A program made the position numbers and the translations under genes. A DNA stretch of 5,000 bases from Bacillota bacterium (GTDB taxonomy: Bacteria > Bacillota > Clostridia > Tissierellales > Sedimentibacteraceae): assembly GCA_023425285.1 (NCBI GenBank), contig JAFACY010000163.1:1-5000 (forward strand). Direction: 5' to 3'. Below, piece after piece: positions 1 to 5,000 of the stretch (position 1 is its first letter; every line of letters begins with the position of its first letter). The notes under the pieces are model-generated. The model saw nothing but the letters and a program-made list of their open reading frames with translations, was not told where the DNA came from and ran no database searches.

Positions 1-374
1 GTATAGGTCCGTTCATCCCTCATCACGAAACATCATTCAGAGAATTTAAGGGTGACAACGGGGAGCTGACTTTGTTTATGATTGGTCTTATCAGACTTAT
101 GATACCAAATGTTTTGCTTCCGTCAACAACAGCTTTAGGCACAATTGATCCTTACGGAAGGGAAAAAGGGATTTTATCGGGTGCAAATGTAGTTATGCCG
201 AATTTATCTCCCGTCAACGTCAGGAATAAATATCTGTTGTACGACAATAAAATATGTACCGGTGACGAAGCGGCGGAATGCAGAAGCTGTTTAGAAAACA
301 GAATGAAAAAAATAGGCTATGATGTAGTGGTTTCAAGAGGAGATATCAGGATCGAAGCAATTAAAGGAGAGTAA
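1..374 (+). CDS. hydE: [FeFe] hydrogenase H-cluster radical SAM maturase HydE, C-terminal third (5' end outside window)
   Basis: The reading frame is open from base 3 to the TAA at 372-374, giving the last 123 residues of a protein that is usually about 350 residues long. HydE is a radical SAM enzyme that acts on the Fe(CO)2(CN)-cysteine synthon made by HydG, towards the diiron subcluster of the H-cluster. The N-terminal CX3CX2C radical SAM motif lies outside the window. What is seen is the end of the TIM barrel: the IGPFIPH segment, the LIRLMIPNVLLPSTTALGTI stretch, the GREKGILSGANVVMPNLSP segment and the LYDNKICTGDEAAEC tail. The tail has cysteines at bases 255-257, 279-281 and 288-290, spaced CX7CX2C. 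This is the spacing of the accessory second Fe-S site known from Thermotoga maritima HydE, which is absent in many homologues and dispensable there. The gene leads directly into hydG, whose ribosome binding site lies within the last hydE codons. Identification is strong from the conserved segments and the neighbours. Confidence 0.95.
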   Translation, partial: IGPFIPHHETSFREFKGDNGELTLFMIGLIRLMIPNVLLPSTTALGTIDPYGREKGILSGANVVMPNLSPVNVRNKYLLYDNKICTGDEAAECRSCLENRMKKIGYDVVVSRGDIRIEAIKGE

Positions 375-375
375 T

Positions 376-1794
376 ATGTATAATGTTAAATCATTGAAGG
401 CCGAAGAATTTATAAACCACGATGAAATAATGGAATCATTAAGGTATTCGGAGGAAAACAGGAACAACGTTGAATTGATTGATGAAATAATTGAAAAGGC
501 AAGACAGAGAAAGGGACTTAGCCACAGGGAAGCTTTAATCCTGCTGGACTGTACCATCGAAGAAAAGAATCAGGAAATATACAGGCTTGCAAGACAAATC
601 AAGGAGGATTTTTACGGAAACCGCATAGTGATGTTTGCTCCGTTATATCTTTCAAATTATTGTGTGAATGGCTGTGTCTATTGTCCTTATCACATGCAAA
701 ACAAGCACATAGCAAGAAAAAAGCTGACTCAGGAAGAAATTAAAAGAGAAGTTATGGCACTGCAGGATATGGGACACAAAAGGCTGGCACTCGAAGCAGG
801 TGAAGACCCTGTAAACAATCCCATCGAATATATACTTGAATGCATCGATACCATTTACAGCATCAAGCATAAAAACGGCGCCATAAGGCGTGTTAATGTA
901 AATATTGCAGCAACGTCCGTGGAAAATTACAAAAAACTGCACGACGCAGGCATAGGAACCTATATATTGTTTCAGGAAACATATAATAAGGATGCTTACG
1001 AAAAGCTCCATCCGACAGGACCAAAGCATAACTACACATACCACACAGAGGCTATGGACAGGGCTATGGCTGGCGGAATTGATGATGTGGGAATTGGTGT
1101 CTTGTTCGGGCTTGAGTTGTACAGATATGAATTTGCCGGGCTGCTGATGCATGCCGAGCATCTTGAGGCTGTACACGGTGTCGGACCTCACACAATAAGT
1201 GTCCCGAGGATAAGGCATGCCGATGACATAGATGCCGATGCATTTGATAACGGTATAAATGATGAAATATTTGCTAAATTGGTAGCCTGCATCCGTATTG
1301 CCGTTCCTTATACGGGTATGATAATATCCACACGTGAAAGTCAGGTCTGTCGCGAAAAGGTTCTCGGCTTAGGTATTTCTCAGATAAGCGGAGGCTCAAA
1401 GACAAGCGTAGGAGGCTATGTGGAGGATGAACCTGAGGATGAAAAGTCGGAACAGTTTGATGTGAGTGACAACAGAACTCTCGACGAAATAGTCAGATGG
1501 CTGATGGATATAGGATATATACCTTCGTTCTGTACTGCATGTTATCGTGAGGGCAGAACCGGAGACCGCTTCATGAGCCTGCTTAAAAGCGGACAGATAT
1601 CAAATTGCTGCCATCCTAATGCCCTGATGACCTTGAAGGAATATCTGGAGGATTATGCTTCTGAGGAAACAAAGGAGATAGGTGAAAGACTTATAGAGCT
1701 TGAAATTTTAAATGTTCCTAAGGAAAAGGTCAGAGAGGTTGCCATAAAAAATTTAAAGTCCATCGAAAACGGACAAAGAGATTTCCGTTTCTGA
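376..1794 (+). CDS. hydG: [FeFe] hydrogenase H-cluster radical SAM maturase HydG (tyrosine lyase)
   Basis: HydG cleaves L-tyrosine with S-adenosylmethionine to p-cresol and dehydroglycine, and turns the latter into CO and cyanide bound to an Fe-cysteine synthon for the H-cluster. The 472-residue product has the usual family length. The radical SAM motif CVNGCVYC places Cys96, Cys100 and Cys103 in a CX3CX2C pattern near the start of the barrel. The C-terminal extension carries the auxiliary-cluster motif CX2CX22C at Cys386, Cys389 and Cys412, which separates HydG from the related ThiH. The GVGPHTISVPR segment (268-278) holds a conserved His272, which may be the dangler-iron ligand; I could not confirm that by alignment. 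The start ATG follows the hydE stop codon by one base. The AAAGGAGAG at 363-371 lies inside the last hydE codons, so translation is probably coupled. There is no frameshift and no missing key residue. A 188-codon antisense frame over 652-1218 is a shadow. Confidence 0.97.
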   Translation: MYNVKSLKAEEFINHDEIMESLRYSEENRNNVELIDEIIEKARQRKGLSHREALILLDCTIEEKNQEIYRLARQIKEDFYGNRIVMFAPLYLSNYCVNGCVYCPYHMQNKHIARKKLTQEEIKREVMALQDMGHKRLALEAGEDPVNNPIEYILECIDTIYSIKHKNGAIRRVNVNIAATSVENYKKLHDAGIGTYILFQETYNKDAYEKLHPTGPKHNYTYHTEAMDRAMAGGIDDVGIGVLFGLELYRYEFAGLLMHAEHLEAVHGVGPHTISVPRIRHADDIDADAFDNGINDEIFAKLVACIRIAVPYTGMIISTRESQVCREKVLGLGISQISGGSKTSVGGYVEDEPEDEKSEQFDVSDNRTLDEIVRWLMDIGYIPSFCTACYREGRTGDRFMSLLKSGQISNCCHPNALMTLKEYLEDYASEETKEIGERLIELEILNVPKEKVREVAIKNLKSIENGQRDFRF

Positions 1795-1813
1795 GATGCG
1801 AAAGGTATGAGCT

Positions 1814-3004
1814 ATGAGTTTAAATAATACACCTTCATCAGAAAGAACACACATAGGTATTTTCGGCAAAAGGAATTCCGGCAAATCAAGCGTCATCAAT
1901 GCCATAACAGGACAAAATCTGGCAATTGTTTCTGATATAAAGGGAACAACCACCGATCCGGTGTATAAATCCATGGAGCTGCTGCCATTGGGACCGGTAA
2001 CCATAATAGACACTCCGGGAATCGATGACGAAGGAGAGCTTGGAGGACTTCGGGTCAAAAAAAGCTATGAGGTGTTGAACAAAACCGATATAGCCGTGCT
2101 GGTTGTTGACGGAACGGTTGGTATATCACCGGAGGATGAAGCGTTAATAAAACAATTTGAAGATAAAGAAATTCCGTACATTGTTGTAATGAACAAAAAA
2201 GACCTGCTTTTGGATGCCGGATTGAAAAACAATTCTGCAAAGGAATTCTGGGTGAGCACCAAGAATAATGAAAATATATATGAATTAAAGGAATTGATTG
2301 CCATGCAGGCTGATAATCAGGAGGTAAAGCAAAGATTGGTTGCGGACCTGTTATCCCCTTCTGATTTTGTGGTACTGGTTGTTCCCATAGATAAGGCGGC
2401 TCCTAAGGGCAGACTGATACTTCCTCAGCAGCAAACCATCAGGGATATATTGGATGCTGATGCGGTTTCCATCGTTGTAAAGGACAATGCGCTTAAATCA
2501 ACTCTCGGATATCTGGGTAAAAAGCCAAGGCTTGTTATAACCGACAGTCAGGTATTTGCCGAGGTTTCCGCCGACACTCCCGAGGATATCATGCTTACAT
2601 CCTTTTCAATATTGTTTGCAAGATACAAGGGTAATCTGAAGGAGACTGTCAAAGGTGCTCACGCTGTCGATTCTCTGAATGATAATGATACGGTTTTAAT
2701 TTCCGAGGGCTGCACCCATCACCGTCAGTGCGAGGATATCGGAACACAGAAGCTTCCTAAGCTTATTTTAAAGCACACCGGGAAAAATATTAATTTTGAA
2801 TTTACAAGCGGAATGGAATTTCCTGTGGATTTGTCAAAATACAAGCTGATTGTCCATTGCGGCGGATGTACTCTCAATGAACGTGAAATGAAGCATCGTA
2901 TCAGGCATGCGCAGGACAGCGGCATCCCCATAACAAATTACGGAGTTATAATGGCACACATTCAGGGAATACTGGGACGCTGCATCAAGGTATTTAATAT
3001 TTAA
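1814..3004 (+). CDS. hydF: [FeFe] hydrogenase H-cluster maturation GTPase HydF
   Basis: HydF is a cytoplasmic GTPase and [4Fe-4S] scaffold on which the diiron subcluster is assembled and from which it passes to apo-hydrogenase. The 396-residue product is of normal family length. The N-terminal GTPase domain (about 10-170) has the P-loop GKRNSGKSS at 18-26, the G2 threonines in GTTTDPV at 44-50, G3 DTPG at 66-69 and G4 NKKD at 127-130. A dimerisation domain follows. The C-terminal cluster-binding domain has CTHHRQCEDIG from Cys300 and HCGGC with Cys349 and Cys352. This fits the HydF signature CxH...HCxxC and supplies the three cysteines that bind the [4Fe-4S] cluster. The start at 1814 matches the usual MSLN...P N-terminus and has AAAGG at 1801-1805, eight bases upstream. 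It lies 19 nt after hydG with no terminator between them, so the three hyd genes are probably co-transcribed. No obvious terminator follows hydF. Confidence 0.97.
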   Translation: MSLNNTPSSERTHIGIFGKRNSGKSSVINAITGQNLAIVSDIKGTTTDPVYKSMELLPLGPVTIIDTPGIDDEGELGGLRVKKSYEVLNKTDIAVLVVDGTVGISPEDEALIKQFEDKEIPYIVVMNKKDLLLDAGLKNNSAKEFWVSTKNNENIYELKELIAMQADNQEVKQRLVADLLSPSDFVVLVVPIDKAAPKGRLILPQQQTIRDILDADAVSIVVKDNALKSTLGYLGKKPRLVITDSQVFAEVSADTPEDIMLTSFSILFARYKGNLKETVKGAHAVDSLNDNDTVLISEGCTHHRQCEDIGTQKLPKLILKHTGKNINFEFTSGMEFPVDLSKYKLIVHCGGCTLNEREMKHRIRHAQDSGIPITNYGVIMAHIQGILGRCIKVFNI

Positions 3005-3012
3005 AAATATCA

Positions 3013-3039
3013 TTGTAAGATATCTTAATTCGTTATAAT
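3013..3039 (+). promoter_or_regulatory. Putative sigma-A promoter upstream of the XRE regulator gene
   Basis: In the 68-bp gap after hydF there is a perfect TATAAT at 3034-3039. TTGTAA at 3013-3018 is a possible -35 matching 4 of 6 consensus bases. The spacing is 15 bp to this -10, which is short. An overlapping TAATAT at 3036-3041 gives 17 bp with a weaker -10. Transcription would start near 3046-3050 and yield a short leader before the start codon at 3073. The region is AT-rich, so chance matches are possible. The position directly before a regulator gene with a good ribosome binding site supports it. Confidence 0.5.
3016..3027. promoter_or_regulatory. 12-bp perfect palindrome, candidate operator
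   Basis: TAAGATATCTTA is a perfect 12-bp inverted repeat with no spacer. It lies between the putative -35 and -10 elements of the promoter in front of the helix-turn-helix gene. A dimeric XRE-type repressor bound here would block RNA polymerase, so this is a natural candidate for an autoregulatory site. The symmetry does not extend beyond 12 bp. The short AT stem has no loop and no trailing T-run, so it is not a good rho-independent terminator for hydF. That it is an operator is inference only. Confidence 0.35.
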
Positions 3040-3072
3040 ATATATGGGTAAATAAAAAATTGAGGTGATATT

Positions 3073-3270
3073 ATGACATTGGGTGAAAAATTAAGACAAA
3101 TCAGAAAAGAAAAGGATTTAACAAAACAAGAGCTTGGTCTTGCTCTGAATGTTCCGAAGGAAAGAATAAAATTATATGAAACAGGTGAAGAAGAGCCATC
3201 TGATTTTTATTTGTCAAGCTTTTCAAACTATTTTAATATTTCAAAGGACGAATTGGATTCATTTAAATAA
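3073..3270 (+). CDS. Small XRE-family helix-turn-helix transcriptional regulator
   Basis: The 65-residue protein is little more than one Cro/C1-type DNA-binding domain. Its pattern is classic: GEKLRQIRKEKDLTKQEL (about 4-21) forms helix 1 and the start of helix 2. NVPKERIKLYETGEEEPS (26-43) covers the turn, the recognition helix and the conserved YETG(E/x)xxP segment. SSFSNYFNISKDEL (48-61) is the closing pair of helices. No ligand-binding, membrane or protease domain is fused to it. GAGGTGAT at 3062-3069 is a good ribosome binding site for the ATG at 3073. The gene sits between the hyd operon and an ABC importer, 54 nt before the lipoprotein start. It may be co-transcribed with the importer and regulate it and itself. 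Control of the hyd genes is also possible, but nothing in the sequence shows it. The target and signal are unknown, so no gene symbol is given. Confidence 0.85.
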   Translation: MTLGEKLRQIRKEKDLTKQELGLALNVPKERIKLYETGEEEPSDFYLSSFSNYFNISKDELDSFK

Positions 3271-3278
3271 AACATAAT
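3253..3278 (+). promoter_or_regulatory. Weak candidate promoter before the importer genes
   Basis: CATAAT at 3273-3278 matches 5 of 6 bases of a -10 element just after the regulator's stop codon. The only -35-like sequence is TTGGAT at 3253-3258, which matches poorly and gives a spacing of only 14 bp. It could give the lipoprotein gene its own transcript. Read-through from the promoter before the regulator is equally likely. Confidence 0.2.
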
Positions 3279-3280
3279 CA

Positions 3281-3296
3281 GTGAGTCCGGGTGAGT
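3281..3296 (+). repeat. Short direct repeat GTGAGT x2, 10 bp apart
   Basis: GTGAGT occurs at 3281-3286 and again at 3291-3296, so the copies start exactly one helical turn apart. They lie in the 54-bp gap between the regulator gene and the lipoprotein gene, just after a possible -10 element. This could be a tandem protein-binding site or chance. No stem-loop or T-run was seen in the gap. Confidence 0.25.
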
Positions 3297-3311
3297 GTTC
3301 CTTGAAATTAT

Positions 3312-3317
3312 GGAGGA
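3312..3317 (+). promoter_or_regulatory. Ribosome binding site deciding the start of the substrate-binding lipoprotein
   Basis: GGAGGA lies seven bases before the ATG at 3325. It rules in that start over an in-frame GTG at 3295, which would put the site inside the gene and add ten residues ahead of a standard lipoprotein signal peptide. Confidence 0.85.
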
Positions 3318-3324
3318 TAAAAAT

Positions 3325-4296
3325 ATGAAAAAAATCAGTTTGTTATTAATTTTAGTTACAGTATTATTGGCTGCAGGCTGCAACAAGCAGGAGCCGGTAA
3401 AAACGGAACCGGTAAACGTAACAATTGCCGGATTAAAAGGACCCACTTCCATAGGTATGATCAAGATGATCGATGAAAAGGCATTGAACTCGGATAAATA
3501 CAATGTAAGCTACGTGTCTGAAGCAGCACCCGATGCACTGACGGGTAAAATTATCAGCGGTGAGGTACAGATATCTTCCGTCCCCATCAATCTGGCTTCT
3601 GTGCTGTACAACAAGACAGAGGGAAAGATTAAGCTGATGGCGGTAAATACAATAGGCAACCTTTACATTGTAGGAACTGACGACATAAAATCAATAGATG
3701 AATTGGAAGAAAAAACACTGGGCATGAGTGCCAAGGGTTCAACTCCCGATTTTGCAATGAACTATTTGCTGAATAAAAGCGGCTTAGGTGATAAAGTAGA
3801 ATTGGACTATGCCATGGACCACGCAACTATGGCTCAGTCCGTAATCGCAGAGGATACAAAGGCCGCACTTCTTCCTCAGCCATTTGTTACACAGACTACG
3901 ATGAAAAACAGCAATGTAAAAATTTTAGTTGATTTAAATGAGGCATGGAAGACTGCAACAAACAATGCAAGCCAGCTGTACACCGGTGCTGTAATTGTCA
4001 ACAAAGAATTTGCAGAGAAAAATAAGGAATTTGTGGAAGAATTCTTAAAGCAGTATGAGGCTTCGGTTAAATGGGTTCTTGATAATCCGAAGGATGCTTC
4101 TGTGTTAGTTGAAAAGAATGAAATTATGCCAAGTGCGGCTATTGTTGAAAAAGCAATACCTTATTGCGGAATCGTATATGAGCCCGCAGATAATATCAAG
4201 GACGGATTGAATGAGTTTTATAAGGTATTGTTTGATTCTAATCCTGCTTCCGTTGGAGGTAAAATGCCTGATGAGGAGTTCTATTTTACAAAGTAA
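3325..4296 (+). CDS. ABC transporter substrate-binding lipoprotein, SsuA/TauA/NMT1-like
   Basis: This is a 323-residue extracytoplasmic solute-binding protein that would capture a small molecule at the cell surface and hand it to the adjacent permease. The N-terminus MKKISLLLILVTVLLAAGC is a type II signal peptide with lipobox LAAGC, so Cys19 would be lipidated and anchored in the membrane. A short linker (20-31) precedes the first lobe. GLKGPTSIGMIKM (36-48), the SGEVQISSVPINLAS segment (78-92) and SIDELEEKTLGMSAKGSTPDFAMNYLL (123-149, broken by turns) follow the layout of periplasmic-binding-protein type 2 folds of the nitrate/sulfonate/taurine class. VIVNKEFAEKNKEFVEEFLKQY (223-244) is the usual late helical segment. 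The ATG at 3325 is chosen for its ribosome binding site and signal peptide. The gene overlaps the permease gene by 26 bp, so the two are translated together. The substrate cannot be read from the sequence: sulfonates, pyrimidine-like thiamine precursors and other compounds are all bound by relatives. Confidence 0.9.
   Translation: MKKISLLLILVTVLLAAGCNKQEPVKTEPVNVTIAGLKGPTSIGMIKMIDEKALNSDKYNVSYVSEAAPDALTGKIISGEVQISSVPINLASVLYNKTEGKIKLMAVNTIGNLYIVGTDDIKSIDELEEKTLGMSAKGSTPDFAMNYLLNKSGLGDKVELDYAMDHATMAQSVIAEDTKAALLPQPFVTQTTMKNSNVKILVDLNEAWKTATNNASQLYTGAVIVNKEFAEKNKEFVEEFLKQYEASVKWVLDNPKDASVLVEKNEIMPSAAIVEKAIPYCGIVYEPADNIKDGLNEFYKVLFDSNPASVGGKMPDEEFYFTK
4255..4259 (+). promoter_or_regulatory. Ribosome binding site for the overlapping permease gene
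   Basis: GGAGG inside the end of the lipoprotein gene lies 11 bases before the permease ATG at 4271. The spacing is slightly long but workable. A nearer ATG at 4264 is in the lipoprotein's own frame and reads only to that gene's stop codon, so it is not a competing permease start. Confidence 0.6.
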
Positions 4297-5000
4297 GTAC
4301 AATAAAATACTTATAGCATTATTCTGGATTTTTGTGTGGGAGATATTTAGCCTGATTATAGATCAGGAGATTTACCTCCCTTCTCCTATTACGACATTTT
4401 ATGCTCTGATTGATATGCTGAAGTCAGGCGATACATACATAACCATTTTATACAGCACCTACAGAACTATTTCAGGTTTTTTGATTTCCTGTGCGGCAGG
4501 AATCATACTGGGATATTTTTGTGGTATCAATCAATTTATTTATGACTTATTTCATCCACTGATAGGAATTATACGAACTGTTCCTGTTATGTCTATAATC
4601 ATAATTGCAATAATGTGGTTCAGGGATACAAACGTACCCATATTTGTTGCATTTCTCATGTGCTTTCCCATCATATGGACAAACACCGTAAGCGGTATTA
4701 AATCTACGGATATAAAGCTTTTACAGATGTGTAAGGTTTACAATATCAGCAGACTGAGGGTGATTAAATCTGTTTATTTCTACTCTGCTCTTCCTTATAT
4801 TAAGGCTGGTATGATTTCCGCACTGGGCCTGGGATGGAAAGTAACTTCAGCTGCCGAGGTTTTAAGTCTGCCAAAATATTCTATAGGGAGATTTTTGTAT
4901 GATTCAAAGGTTTATCTCGAAATACCGGATTTATTTGCATGGACTTTTATAATAATTATGCTCAGTATATTGTTTGAAAAAATATTAAAAATATTTTTAC
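4271..5000 (+). CDS. ABC transporter permease, SsuC/TauC type (3' end outside window)
   Basis: The frame is open from the ATG at 4271 to the right edge, giving 243 residues of a family usually about 245-270 long, so it is nearly complete. It would form the membrane channel of the importer together with the preceding binding protein and an ATPase expected downstream. Hydrophobic segments are visible at roughly 12-30, 67-85, 98-117, 122-140, 178-197 and 222-240, matching the six-helix binding-protein-dependent transport fold. YLPSPITTFYALIDML (35-50) and the RTVPVMSIIIIAIMWF segment (102-117) resemble the family's N-terminal PSP and central P-P-WF regions. The cytoplasmic loop at about 141-176 ends with ALPYI and occupies the EAA-loop position, but the usual EAA...G core is replaced by LQMCKVYN, with Asn158 where glycine is typical. 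The start overlaps the lipoprotein gene by 26 bp in another frame. Nothing else is encoded in 4297-5000. Confidence 0.88.
   Translation, partial: MRSSILQSKYNKILIALFWIFVWEIFSLIIDQEIYLPSPITTFYALIDMLKSGDTYITILYSTYRTISGFLISCAAGIILGYFCGINQFIYDLFHPLIGIIRTVPVMSIIIIAIMWFRDTNVPIFVAFLMCFPIIWTNTVSGIKSTDIKLLQMCKVYNISRLRVIKSVYFYSALPYIKAGMISALGLGWKVTSAAEVLSLPKYSIGRFLYDSKVYLEIPDLFAWTFIIIMLSILFEKILKIFL

Noticed and set aside
652..1218. 188-codon open frame on the - strand
   Set aside because: It lies entirely inside the well-supported hydG gene, its translation looks like no known family, and it has no sign of independent coding.
1807..1827. Six-codon out-of-frame ATG reading frame overlapping the hydF start, considered as a leader peptide
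   Set aside because: The AAAGG site is only one base from this ATG but eight from the hydF ATG, so it is very unlikely to be translated.
1753..2304. Several - strand open frames opposite the end of hydG and the hydF GTPase domain
   Set aside because: They are antisense shadows of conserved coding sequence and give low-complexity translations.
3005..3040. Rho-independent terminator after hydF
   Set aside because: The only inverted repeat is AT-rich, has no loop and no following T-run. It fits an operator better than a terminator.
3295..3324. Upstream GTG start adding ten residues to the lipoprotein
   Set aside because: The GGAGGA site at 3312-3317 and the standard lipoprotein signal peptide both point to the ATG at 3325.
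3271..3324. Riboswitch before the importer genes
   Set aside because: The 54-bp gap is too short for common riboswitches such as TPP or SAM, and no conserved core or stem was seen.

Overview
The window looks like chromosomal DNA from a strictly anaerobic, moderately low-GC Firmicute of the Clostridia/Tissierellia type. This is inferred from the AT-rich coding with many ATA/AGA/AAA codons, strong GGAGG-type ribosome binding sites, a Gram-positive-style lipoprotein, and above all the [FeFe]-hydrogenase maturation genes. I cannot name a genus from the sequence alone. All genes found lie on the + strand and the window is almost fully coding.

Region 1 (1-3004) is a compact H-cluster maturation operon in the order hydE-hydG-hydF. 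hydE is cut by the left edge and only its last 123 codons are present. hydG starts 2 nt after the hydE stop codon and hydF starts 19 nt after hydG. Together these make the non-protein ligands of the [FeFe]-hydrogenase active site. HydG lyses tyrosine to supply CO and cyanide on an Fe-cysteine synthon. HydE processes that synthon on the way to the diiron subcluster. HydF is the GTPase/[4Fe-4S] scaffold that delivers the product to apo-hydrogenase. The diagnostic cysteines and GTPase motifs are intact in what can be seen. No hydrogenase structural gene is in the window.

Region 2 (3005-3270) is a short AT-rich intergenic stretch followed by a 65-residue XRE-family helix-turn-helix gene. The stretch holds a plausible sigma-A promoter with a perfect 12-bp palindrome between its -35 and -10 elements. 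This suggests a self-regulated DNA-binding protein, perhaps controlling what follows.

Region 3 (3271-5000) begins an ABC importer of the SsuA/TauA/NMT1-like (nitrate/sulfonate/taurine) type. It has a lipoprotein substrate-binding protein, then a permease that overlaps it by 26 bp and runs off the right edge. The ATPase gene is expected just beyond the window. The substrate is not deducible. No mobile element, CRISPR array, RNA gene or convincing rho-independent terminator was seen.
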